From: Levilactobacillus koreensis JCM 16448
GTDB taxonomy: Bacteria > Bacillota > Bacilli > Lactobacillales > Lactobacillaceae
Reading direction: 5' to 3'
NCBI RefSeq assembly: GCF_001435525.1
Contig: NZ_AZDP01000079.1
Span: 25,832 to 89,831, forward strand
DNA length: 64,000 nt
The notes under the pieces were generated by a model, which was given only the letters and a program-made list of their open reading frames with translations, searched no databases and had not been told where the DNA came from. Below, in pieces: positions 34,341 through 42,500 of the stretch. The translations under genes were made by a program, and so were the position numbers. Position 1 is the stretch's first letter; the number at the start of each line of letters is the position of its first letter.

Positions 34341-35198
34341 ATGAAAAAGTTGTTACTAGGGGTCGCACTGGTTGCTACCAGTATCCTCGGCCTTACAGGT
34401 ACCGCACAGGCGGCGACCAAGAGTTCATCACCATATCTACCGGACAATAGCAAGCCGGGTACGACGCAGTACGTCCGTCTAAAGAAGACAATGGATGTCG
34501 GTTTTTACCAGAAGTCCAACGGTCACTATAAGAAACTGCTGAAAAAGAAGGGATCTCTGCTCGAGGTCATGGGCATCAACCGCAACGAAGTCAACGGCGA
34601 GTACGTGCCAACGGTTGGCCTCACCTCTGGCGCCGTTCACTACAGTCGCGCCAAAAAGCTGAAATATTCAACGATGGATAACATGCACGCTAAGCTCATC
34701 CCCTATACCAAGGCTAATTTCAAACCGGTTAAACTAAAGGCACCCGACAGAACACTTCTATTTCAATCTGGAACTGGCTTTAAGCTAAATGCCAAAAAAG
34801 ACAATCTAGTCACGACCCCCGCTTTCTACCTAACGCTCGACAACTATCTACAATACTATAGCGCAGCGGACCTGGCCAAGGTTGCACCTAGTGGCCTTTA
34901 CAAAAATGTTCGTGGCATGAACGTCTGGAAACCAACCGCCTCGGTCAAGGTCAGCAAGGTAAGCGTCAAGGGCCGGACCACCACCGTTGATTACAAGAAG
35001 CCACTCAAAGGCATGCCTAACAAGAAAATCAGTAAGGGCCACTACCACCTAAAAATTGTACACAACACGAAGAAACACCACGCGACCTTCTTCCCTGATG
35101 GCTATACCGAAGAAGCCATGTGGACGACGTATAAGGTTAATGGGAAGAATTACTATGTCGGCGAGTCGATTGAGGTTAAGGACTATCTCGACGAATAG
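34341..35198 (+). CDS. Secreted protein of unknown function, 285 aa
   Basis: The signal peptide MKKLLLGVALVATSILGLTG ends near AQAA. The ATG at 34341 has AGGGGAG upstream; the frame extends to 34263 but that part overlaps the leader hairpin. The mature protein is basic, with a Lys/Tyr-rich N-terminal half (GTTQYVRLKKTMDVGFYQKS) and a C-terminal half holding VKVSKVSVKGRTTTVDYKKP and HHATFFPDGYTEEAMWTTYK. There is no anchor motif, so it is probably released or held by charge. I do not recognise a family. Confidence 0.78.
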   Translation: MKKLLLGVALVATSILGLTGTAQAATKSSSPYLPDNSKPGTTQYVRLKKTMDVGFYQKSNGHYKKLLKKKGSLLEVMGINRNEVNGEYVPTVGLTSGAVHYSRAKKLKYSTMDNMHAKLIPYTKANFKPVKLKAPDRTLLFQSGTGFKLNAKKDNLVTTPAFYLTLDNYLQYYSAADLAKVAPSGLYKNVRGMNVWKPTASVKVSKVSVKGRTTTVDYKKPLKGMPNKKISKGHYHLKIVHNTKKHHATFFPDGYTEEAMWTTYKVNGKNYYVGESIEVKDYLDE

Positions 35199-35226
35199 TG
35201 GTTCTTCATTAGCCTAATGATATATC

Positions 35227-35267
35227 AAAAACAGCTAAGCCCGCCTAATGGGACTCAGCTGTTTTTT
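35227..35267 (+). terminator. Intrinsic terminator
   Basis: AAAACAGCT...AGCTGTTTTTT with an inner CCC/GGG pairing. From here to 35419 I see no further gene. Confidence 0.75.
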
Positions 35268-35419
35268 CTAACCTCAATTTTGTTCATAAAAGGACTAGAC
35301 GCATGGTTATCTCTCAGGTCCACACTAAGCCATCATATAGACGACATAGGCACCGCCCTTTGCTGCAACCTGGCTACTGACCTTTGTGGATTTGATTGTT
35401 TTTTCAGCTAGCCGTCTAA

Positions 35420-35983
35420 TTAATCAGTGAAGTCTTCGGTTGCACCGGTAGGGTTGAAGGCTTTCGCTTGGCCCTTGGTCTTGTAGTAGTGTTGCAGATG
35501 AACTTCGCCGCTTCCCACATTCCACATGGCGTAGACATACAGTGACTTAATGGTCTTGCCTTTATAGTGGCGGTTGACGACTTTATAACCTTCTGTTCCT
35601 GTTTCCCCCAGTGCTGATGACTTGGTGTGGTTTACCCATTCTTCATCAATCAACCACCCTTTATTCATAAACAACATGGTATTGTACTTTCCCGTCTTGA
35701 TACCCGTCAGATTTTTATTCAAGTTGGCAGCCTTTATTGGACTATAACCAGTCACCCACTTTTTCCCATTAAAATTCCGATATGAAGTCTTATTGGCCGC
35801 AATCGTGTACCGATTATAGTGACCGTTCTGGTAATAGTACCAGGTCCCTTGAAACTTCTTCGGGGCACTAGCCAGACTCATCTTAGTACTGGCTTGGGCA
35901 TCAACCGTGGGATTCGCAACGGCCAAGACTGCGCCAAAACTAACTGACGCCAAGACTGCGCCCATCATGTTGGTAAATTTCAT
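35420..35983 (-). CDS. Small secreted protein, GTWY/FNPxG family, copy 3
   Basis: 187 residues. Signal peptide MKFTNMMGAVLASVSFGAVL ends near DAQA. I use ATG 35983 (GGAGG 9 nt upstream); ATG 35989 is too close to the ribosome site. The mature part starts APKKFQGTWYYYQNGHYNRY and ends with HYKGKTIKSLYVYAMW, HLQHYYKTKGQAKAFNPTG. This beginning and end align with 36014-36580 and, more weakly, with 3040-3570 and 4317-4865. It is second in a two-gene operon (24-30 nt after 36014-36580). Function unknown. Confidence 0.78.
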   Translation of the reverse strand: MKFTNMMGAVLASVSFGAVLAVANPTVDAQASTKMSLASAPKKFQGTWYYYQNGHYNRYTIAANKTSYRNFNGKKWVTGYSPIKAANLNKNLTGIKTGKYNTMLFMNKGWLIDEEWVNHTKSSALGETGTEGYKVVNRHYKGKTIKSLYVYAMWNVGSGEVHLQHYYKTKGQAKAFNPTGATEDFTD

Positions 35984-36013
35984 TGTCATATTCCTCCTTA
36001 TTTTCCGAATGGT

Positions 36014-36580
36014 CTATTTGTGTAGCGCACCAACTGGATTGAAGAATTTGGCTTGGGCCTTAGTTTGGTAATAGTGGTCCGCTAACTTCTTTTGACCGTA
36101 GCTGTTGACGATACGCTTGTTGTATAGTACTTTGACGGATTTGCCCTTGTAGGTCTTGTGAATCACCTTATAGGTTCCGCCCCCATTGGTCGCGAACATG
36201 CCGTAAGCCACGACCTTGGTATAGCCGTCCTTAACACTCTTGGCGCTCGTCCAATGAGACTTTTTATTGCCCAAACCTTGTCTAAATTCATCGTCTTGGT
36301 TCTTAGTCGTATGTAGCGTCCCGGTCCATTTGACCTGTTTCTTCCCAAAGGCATCAAAGTAGTTCTTAACCGTCATTTTCTTGGCCCCGATGGTCATCGT
36401 CTTGTAGTAGTAACCATCATTTTCCTCATAGTGGTACCAGGTTCCGCGAATACTCTGCGGAAATGCGGCCAAACTGACTTTCGCTGCTTGCGCTTGAACC
36501 GTGGCGGGACCGGTGACAGCCGCCGTAGCGCCAAGCGTGGTTGCCACGATAGCGGCTCCCAAAATATGGTTCATTTTCAT
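36014..36580 (-). CDS. Small secreted protein, GTWY/FNPxG family, copy 4
   Basis: 188 residues with signal peptide MKMNHILGAAIVATTLGATA (cleavage near QAQA). The mature protein starts FPQSIRGTWYHYEENDGYYY and ends KTYKGKSVKVLYNKRIVN, KAQAKFFNPVGALHK. It is first in its operon. The promoter carries the same palindrome and the same -10 spacing as the promoter of the operon at 3040-4865, which links the two sets of paralogues by regulation as well as sequence. GAGG lies about 9 nt before ATG. Confidence 0.78.
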   Translation of the reverse strand: MKMNHILGAAIVATTLGATAAVTGPATVQAQAAKVSLAAFPQSIRGTWYHYEENDGYYYKTMTIGAKKMTVKNYFDAFGKKQVKWTGTLHTTKNQDDEFRQGLGNKKSHWTSAKSVKDGYTKVVAYGMFATNGGGTYKVIHKTYKGKSVKVLYNKRIVNSYGQKKLADHYYQTKAQAKFFNPVGALHK

Positions 36581-36663
36581 TGCTATTTCCTCTTTAAATA
36601 AACTACGTTAGTACCTCATCCTTCATTAATTGCGATTAGCAAATGTTTGCCTAACTAAACTTC

Positions 36664-36694
36664 AGTATAGCAATTAAGGGTGTCATAATATGTC
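36664..36694 (-). promoter_or_regulatory. Promoter with palindromic -35 region, second copy
   Basis: On the minus strand CATATT lies inside GACATATTATGAC (36682-36694) and is followed after 17 nt by TATACT (36664-36669). Geometry is identical to 4921-4951. Confidence 0.6.
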
Positions 36695-36750
36695 GTTTGG
36701 GACTGTGACAGCCTATATTTTCCAAAAAAAATTAACTACCGGCCGTATAT

Positions 36751-36791
36751 CAAAAAAGGTGGTCACCCAACAACAGGCAGACCACCTTTAC
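36751..36791 (-). terminator. Terminator of the ABC exporter operon
   Basis: On the minus strand AAAGGTGGTC...GACCACCTTTTTT is a 10-bp stem with a T-run just past the permease stop codon. Confidence 0.9.
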
Positions 36792-36801
36792 TCTTACCAA
36801 C

Positions 36802-37575
36802 CTAATTCCGGTCATACGCCCAAACCGCTAGTGGCGCAAAGACCGCAACAACGGCAACATCAAAGACCAGCACCAGTAAGGCTTCGTGCGTCCAACTCCC
36901 GGTCGCCAGGATCTGGCGAATCGCGGTGATCACGTAGGTTACCGGATTCAAGTGCGCCACGAACCGGAGTGGCTTCGTCAATGAGTGTAATGGCACGAAG
37001 GCATTTGACATAAAGGACAGCACCAGCATCGTCATCAACGACGCACTTTGAACGGCACCCGCACTCTTTGCCAGCAGGCCCAGGAGCGCAAAGATCCAGG
37101 ACAACGCCCAACCCGTGAAGATGGCCAAGAGTCCAATCGCGACGACCCAACCAAACCCAACAGCCGGCCGCCACCCCATGAGGTAACCGGTAGTCAACGA
37201 GGTAATCGTCGCAATTAGCAAGCGTAAACTATCAGCAAACAGTTGACCCGCCAACGGAGCGATGTGCGCCATCGGCAACGACTTGAAGCGGTCGAATACC
37301 CCGGAGTCGAGGTCTTCTCTGATTTGAGCGCCCGATCCCGACCCCGCCGACAACATCGTTTGAATCAAAATCCCAGGAACGATGGTTGGCAAGTAGGCTT
37401 GAACGCCACCGGCAATGGCGCCACCGAATAAATAGCCGAACATTAGCATGAACAGGACGGGCTGAATCACCACATCCATAAAGTTATCCGGGTTGTGAAC
37501 TGTCTTGAGTAAGTTCCGATAGGCCATCGTAGCCGTATTCATAATGACGTTGCCGCCATGCATTTTTACATCCAT
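36802..37575 (-). CDS. ABC-2 type exporter permease (DrrB-like)
   Basis: 257 residues from ATG 37575 (AAAGAGGG upstream; longer frame to 37626 overlaps the ATPase gene and is unlikely). It has six hydrophobic segments typical of the ABC-2 family: FMDVVIQPVLFMLMFGYLFG near the N-terminus, then the conserved loop FDRFKSLPMAHIAPLAGQL and GWALSWIFALLGLLAKSAGA, and LNPVTYVITAIRQI near the C-terminus. It pairs with the ATPase gene directly upstream. This DrrAB-type exporter usually removes hydrophobic drugs or antibiotics. Confidence 0.92.
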   Translation of the reverse strand: MDVKMHGGNVIMNTATMAYRNLLKTVHNPDNFMDVVIQPVLFMLMFGYLFGGAIAGGVQAYLPTIVPGILIQTMLSAGSGSGAQIREDLDSGVFDRFKSLPMAHIAPLAGQLFADSLRLLIATITSLTTGYLMGWRPAVGFGWVVAIGLLAIFTGWALSWIFALLGLLAKSAGAVQSASLMTMLVLSFMSNAFVPLHSLTKPLRFVAHLNPVTYVITAIRQILATGSWTHEALLVLVFDVAVVAVFAPLAVWAYDRN

Positions 37576-37591
37576 CTTGCATCCCTCTTTC

Positions 37592-38527
37592 TTAGTTCTT
37601 GCCGACCGTGAGATCCATGAAGACATCGTCCAGCGACGGCTCTTGCACGGATAAGTGGTCGATTGCGATTTTAGCTTGCTTCAATGCCGCCAAGATCGGC
37701 GTTAAATCTGTGACCTGATTCAGCCGCACGCTCAGTCGTTGTCCGGTCCGTTGAATGGTGTTGGGCACCTTTGCCGTCAGAAGTTTTACCGCCGCCGACA
37801 CCTGGGTGGCCTGACCGACCGTGAAATTCAACTTGGTCCCGCCAACCTGTTGCTTGAGCTCGGCTGGCGTCCCCATCTTCACGACCTTGCCGTGGTCGAT
37901 GATGGCCAGGTTGTCGGCCAATTGGTCGGCTTCGTCCAAGTACTGCGTGGTCAAGATCACCGTTGACCCCTGCTTCACGAGCTTGCGAATCGTTTCCCAC
38001 ATCTGCGTCCGGGTCCGCGGGTCCAGCCCGGTCGTCGGTTCATCCAGGAAAATCAGGGTTGGCCGTGTAATCAGGCTCACGGCGAGGTCCAGCCGACGCC
38101 GCATCCCCCCGGAAAAGTTTTTTAAAGCCTTATCGGCGGAGTTTTCGAGTGAAAATTCGGTCAGGAGCTCCGTTGTCCGTTGCTTGGCGTCCTGCCGTGA
38201 GAGGCCATTTAAGCGGGAAAAAATCATCAGGTTCTCACGCGCCGAAATGTCTTCGTCGACCGAGGCGTACTGTCCGGTGAGGCCAAACATCGACCGGGCC
38301 AGGCGCCCCTCCTTAACCGTGTCGTGACCGAAGATTTTGACGTGGCCCGCGTCAGCTTTAAGCAACGTGGTCATCATGCGCAACGTCGTGGTCTTCCCGG
38401 CACCATTGGGCCCCAGCAACCCGAAGACCTCCCCTTGCCGCACGTTAAACGAAATATCATCCACGACCGTCTTCTGTCCAAACTTCTTAGTCAAATGGCT
38501 TACTTCAATTGCATTAATTGCTGACAT
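37592..38527 (-). CDS. ABC exporter ATPase (DrrA-like, daunorubicin-resistance family)
   Basis: 311 residues. Walker A GLLGPNGAGKTTTLRMM (about residues 35-50), Q-loop LTGQYASVDED, signature NFSGGMRRRLDLAVSL, Walker B LIFLDEPTTGLDPRTR and H-loop LTTQYLDEADQLADN are complete. The C-terminal extension (VGGTKLNFTVG ... VQEPSLDDVFMDLTVGK) is that of the DrrA family. It drives the permease encoded 16 nt downstream. A divergent MarR gene lies upstream with direct repeats around the operon promoter, so repression relieved by a drug ligand is likely. AGAGGGG precedes ATG. Confidence 0.95.
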   Translation of the reverse strand: MSAINAIEVSHLTKKFGQKTVVDDISFNVRQGEVFGLLGPNGAGKTTTLRMMTTLLKADAGHVKIFGHDTVKEGRLARSMFGLTGQYASVDEDISARENLMIFSRLNGLSRQDAKQRTTELLTEFSLENSADKALKNFSGGMRRRLDLAVSLITRPTLIFLDEPTTGLDPRTRTQMWETIRKLVKQGSTVILTTQYLDEADQLADNLAIIDHGKVVKMGTPAELKQQVGGTKLNFTVGQATQVSAAVKLLTAKVPNTIQRTGQRLSVRLNQVTDLTPILAALKQAKIAIDHLSVQEPSLDDVFMDLTVGKN

Positions 38528-38565
38528 GTTAATCCCCTCTTAGCTCTCTTCTTTTTAATCAGGTC

Positions 38566-38609
38566 CCCCTGACTAAAATTATAATAAGGCCCCCTGATGA
38601 AATTGTCAA
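38566..38609 (-). promoter_or_regulatory. ABC exporter promoter with MarR operator-like direct repeats
   Basis: The minus strand carries -35 TTGACA (38604-38609), 17 nt, and -10 TATTAT (38581-38586). Two copies of TCAGGGGG(A)CCT lie in the spacer and just downstream of the -10. Bound protein would block RNA polymerase. Confidence 0.7.
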
Positions 38610-38640
38610 GAGTTCGCTCAAAATAGATAATGCCACTTCA

Positions 38641-38659
38641 CCTGGTTGTCAGGTATAAT
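38641..38659 (+). promoter_or_regulatory. MarR gene -10 box and adjacent palindrome
   Basis: CCTGGTTGTCAGG (38641-38653, arms CCTG/CAGG) is directly followed by TATAAT (38654-38659). The CAGG/CCTG arm sequence echoes the repeats in the exporter promoter, which supports autoregulation. Confidence 0.55.
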
Positions 38660-38679
38660 GGCAATAGGGAGGCGGTTCT

Positions 38680-39198
38680 ATGCCTGATTTAACGAAACAA
38701 AAAAATGCGGCTGGCAAACTGATTGAATTCGGCATGGTCAGCCACACTGCGGAGGAAGTAGCCCACCGCAACCACTTGGATAAAGAGGACCATCCGCTGC
38801 GTTTTCAGGGACAAGGCAAGGTGCTACTGGCCTTATCGCAAGACGATGGCCTCTCGCAAAAGGAACTGGCGACCCGGCTAAATTTAGCGGTGCAATCGAC
38901 AGCTGAATTTGTTAATAAACTGGTCAAAAAGGACTTAGTCACTAAGGAAAAGTCGACGACGGATCGGCGCAAAACGATCATTCGCCTAACTGACTTGGGG
39001 CGCGAAACCGCGGCCACCGAAACGGCCAAGGTGCCAGCGTACTTAGAAACGTTGACGGACACGGAGTTAGAGCAGCTCACAGCGATTTTAACGAAGATCA
39101 ATAACAACCTTTACGACGAAATCGACACCATGACGCCCACGCAATCTAACAAGTTCAAGGCGACCGTGGCGGATCACCTGCGCGACTGGTTCCTCTAA
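38680..39198 (+). CDS. MarR family transcriptional regulator
   Basis: 172 residues with the MarR winged helix: LSQDDGLSQKELATRLNLAV, then STAEFVNKLVKKDLVTKEKS and the wing TDRRKTIIRLTDLG (about residues 55-110). Helices at both ends provide the dimer interface. It is divergent from the DrrAB-type exporter, with operator-like repeats in both promoters, so it most likely represses the exporter and itself. AGGGAGG is placed before ATG. A terminator follows immediately. Confidence 0.93.
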   Translation: MPDLTKQKNAAGKLIEFGMVSHTAEEVAHRNHLDKEDHPLRFQGQGKVLLALSQDDGLSQKELATRLNLAVQSTAEFVNKLVKKDLVTKEKSTTDRRKTIIRLTDLGRETAATETAKVPAYLETLTDTELEQLTAILTKINNNLYDEIDTMTPTQSNKFKATVADHLRDWFL

Positions 39199-39202
39199 CG
39201 CC

Positions 39203-39238
39203 AAACGGTCTCCCATTCAGGGATTGACCGTTTTTTTT
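39203..39238 (+). terminator. Intrinsic terminator of the MarR gene
   Basis: AAACGGTC...GACCGTTTTTTTT is a perfect 8-bp stem with an eight-T run. Confidence 0.9.
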
Positions 39239-39262
39239 AACCCAGTCAATTGGTGTTAATTT

Positions 39263-39364
39263 GCCGCACACCGGCTGACAGGGATTCCGCCTGCTGTGGG
39301 GACGCTTCAGCCTGAGGAACGGGCTTCTCGCTCGCCCGGCTACATCCCTGTCCTCCTCCGGCTC
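39263..39364. repeat. Conserved structured intergenic element, copy A
   Basis: The outer stem is CAGGGAT/ATCCCTG with CCGG on both flanks. Inside lie the fixed strings CGCCTGCTGTGGGGACGCTT and CTTCTCGCTCGC, and a variable hairpin AGCCTG/CGGGCT between them. The same fixed parts occur at 62499-62685. It could be a structured RNA or a small non-autonomous repeat; the strand is not known. From 39365 to 39511 I see nothing else. Confidence 0.65.
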
Positions 39365-39511
39365 AGGTTATGTTCTATCACGACAACGGTCGGAAAACGT
39401 GGAGGTTTAGCGCTTTCGGTCCAATCGATAACGTCTGTTACAGGCATTATCTCCGTCGCCTAAGTACACCGTGTAAGCCGAGAGGTCGGCAGATATTAAA
39501 ACGCACATGCC

Positions 39512-39548
39512 CAAAAAGGCCGTCCCCCGATTCGAGGGACGGCCTTTT
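39512..39548 (-). terminator. Terminator of giant adhesin 2
   Basis: On the minus strand AAAAGGCCGTCCC/GGGACGGCCTTTTT is a strong GC-rich stem followed by T residues. Confidence 0.92.
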
Positions 39549-39588
39549 AGTCTAGCTATACCGTTGCTTATATCTTGAGTGACTCAAG

Positions 39589-42500
39589 TTAATGTGAGCG
39601 CCGACGAACAAATGGTGTGATCAACAGGGCCAAGAGGATTACTCCCAGTTGCGCCAAGAAACTCTCATTCTTTTGGCCCGTTTGTGGTAATTCTGTTTCC
39701 TGTTGATTTGCCTGTTGTTGCGCCGTCTGCTGTCGAGACTGACGACGTTCCGTTACGGCAGTGGCGCCCGCATGGCCTGCGCTAACTGCCTGAGCAGAAC
39801 GATATCCCGTTGCATTAAGCAGTGCCTTCGCAGCGCCCGCTTGCTTCTGCAGGTTTCTGGTTGCACCGGCGTTCTTCAATGACTTCTTCGACGTCTTCTT
39901 CCGTGACGTGACCTTGCGACTATTTATCTTGTCAGCAAGCTGACGCGTAAAGATCGGTTCCGTTTCGGACCCATCAAATTTAACGGTAGTCGTACCACCC
40001 ATTCCGTCAGGTAAAATGGCATCCACGTCACCGGAGGCCATCGTGCGTTGCGCAACGAGTTTACCCTTCTTCAGTTCACGAACAGTCCGTTGACCGCTCA
40101 TTGGGTCATACGTATAGATGACTTGAATACCGTCAGGCCATTGCTTGGTAACCTTCACGGCCTTCTTATCGGCATCGTTGTTCGTCGGGACACTAACGCC
40201 CGTACTGTGGCTCGCTGGTGCATGCGTAAATGTTGGCATCGCGTCTGCCGACTGAGCGAATTTGACTGTGGCCGTACCGCCAGCACCATCTGACAATGTC
40301 ACTGCCGAAGCACCAGAAACGATTGTCTGCTGATCAACTGTCTTCCCGTCTCTTTGCTCTGCCACCGTCCGTTGACCAGTCGTTGGATCGTAAGCATAGA
40401 TTGTTTCACTACCATCGGTCCACTGCTTGGCTACTTTGACGATGTCGCCATCGGTGTCTTTCGTCGTGGCCGTAACATTACCAGCGGCGTCTTTCGTGGT
40501 TTGCGTCGTCTCGTGTTCAAATGTCGGCTGCGACCCCGGTTGCCCAGTATGAACGATGGTCTCAACACCGTCACCACTCGCCAAGGTTGCTTTCGAGGAA
40601 TCAGGGGCAATCGTCTGCCGATCGACCAGTTTCCCGTCATTTTGCTCCGTCACCGTCCGTTGCCCGGTGGCTGGATTGTAGGCGTAAATCGTCTCGCTCC
40701 CATCGATCCACCGCTTGGTTACCTTGATGACATTGCCATTGGCGTCTTTCGTCGTGGCAGTCACGTTACCAAATTTATCAGTTGCGGTCTGCGTCGTGTC
40801 GTGGGCAAAGGTTGGTTGTGACCCTGGTTGCCCAGCGTTGACGATGGTCTCAACGCCATCGCTACTCTTCAACGTGGCCTTCGTCCCATCAGGCGCAATC
40901 GTCTGCTGGTCGACAATCTTACCGTCTTTTTGTTCCGTCACAGTCCGGTTGCCAGTCGTTGGATCATAGGTGTAATCCGTTTCACTGCCGTCCGTCCAGT
41001 GCTTGGTAACCTTGACGACATTGCCATCGGCGTCCTTCGTCGTATCAGTCACGTTACCGGCCTTATCAGTTACGGTCCGCGTTGTCTCATGGGCAAACGT
41101 TGGCACTGCGCCTGGCTTATCAACAGTAACTATGCTTTCAACGCCGTCGCCACTCTTCAACGTGGCCTTCCCATCCGCAATCGCCTTCCGGTCGACCGTC
41201 TGACCGTCTTTTTGTTCCGTCACTGTCTGTTGACCGGTGGCTGGATCGTAAGTGTAAGCCGTTTGACTGCCATCCGTCCAGTGCTTGGTGACTTTGACGA
41301 CATTGCCAGTGGCATCCTTCGTCGTATCAGTCACGTTGCCAGTCTTATCGGTTGCGGTCTGCGTTGTGTTATGAGCAAATGTTGGTTCTGTGCCTGGCTT
41401 ATCAACAGTAACAGTGCTTTCAACGCCATCGCCACTCTTCAACGTAGTCTTCGGCGCATCTGCGGTAATCGTCTTCTGGTCGACTGTCTTACCGTCCTTT
41501 TGTTCCGTCACAGTTTGCTTGCCAGTCGTTGGGTCGTAAGTGTAAGCCGTTTGACTGCCATCGGTCCACTGCTTGGTTACCTTGACGACATTGCCATCGG
41601 CATCTTTCGTCGTCGCGGTGACGTTACCAGCTGCGTCCTTCGTGGTCTGCGTCGTGTCGTGTTCAAACGTTGGTTCTGAACCTGGTTGCCCAGCATCAAC
41701 CAGCGTGTCGATACCTTCACCAGCAGATAACGTTGCCGTCGTCCCATCAGGTGAAATCGTCTTTTGGTCGACCGTCTTACCAGCTTTTTCCTCAGTCACA
41801 GTCCGGTTACCAGTCGTTGGATCGTAGACGTAAGTTGTCTTACCGCCATCGGTCCACTGCTTGGTAACGTTGATGACATTACCATCGGCATCTTTCGTCG
41901 TGGCAGTCACGTTGCCAGCCTTATCAGTCGTGGTCTGCGTCGTGTTGTGGGCAAACGTTGGTTCTGAACCTGGTTGTCCAGCATCAACAAGCGTGTCGAC
42001 ACCATCGCCAGCGGATAACGTTGCTTTCGGCGTATCAGATGTGATTGTCTTAGTATCAACAGTCTTACCATCTTTTTGCTCCGTAACGGTCCCGTTACCA
42101 GTCGTTGGATCATAGGCATAAGTTGTCTTACTGCCATCGGTCCATTGCTTGGTAACGTTGATGACGTTGCCAGCGGCATCTTTCGTCGTGTCGGTAACGT
42201 TGCCAGCCTTATCAGTCGCGGTCTGCGTCGTGTTGTGGGTAAACGTTGGCTCAGTGCCTGGTGCCAATACAGCAACAAAAGTTTCAACAAGCGGTTCAAC
42301 GCCGCCACCATTCGTCAAGGTCTCCTTTGTAGAACCTTTGTCGAATGTCTTCTGGTCGACTACCTTGCCGTCTTTTTGTTCCGTCACACTCTGCGTCTTC
42401 TCAACTGGATCATAAGTGTAGGACGTTTGGCTACCATCAGTCCATTGCTTAACGACCTTGATGACATTGCCAGAATTGTCTTTCGTCGTCGCAGTAACGT

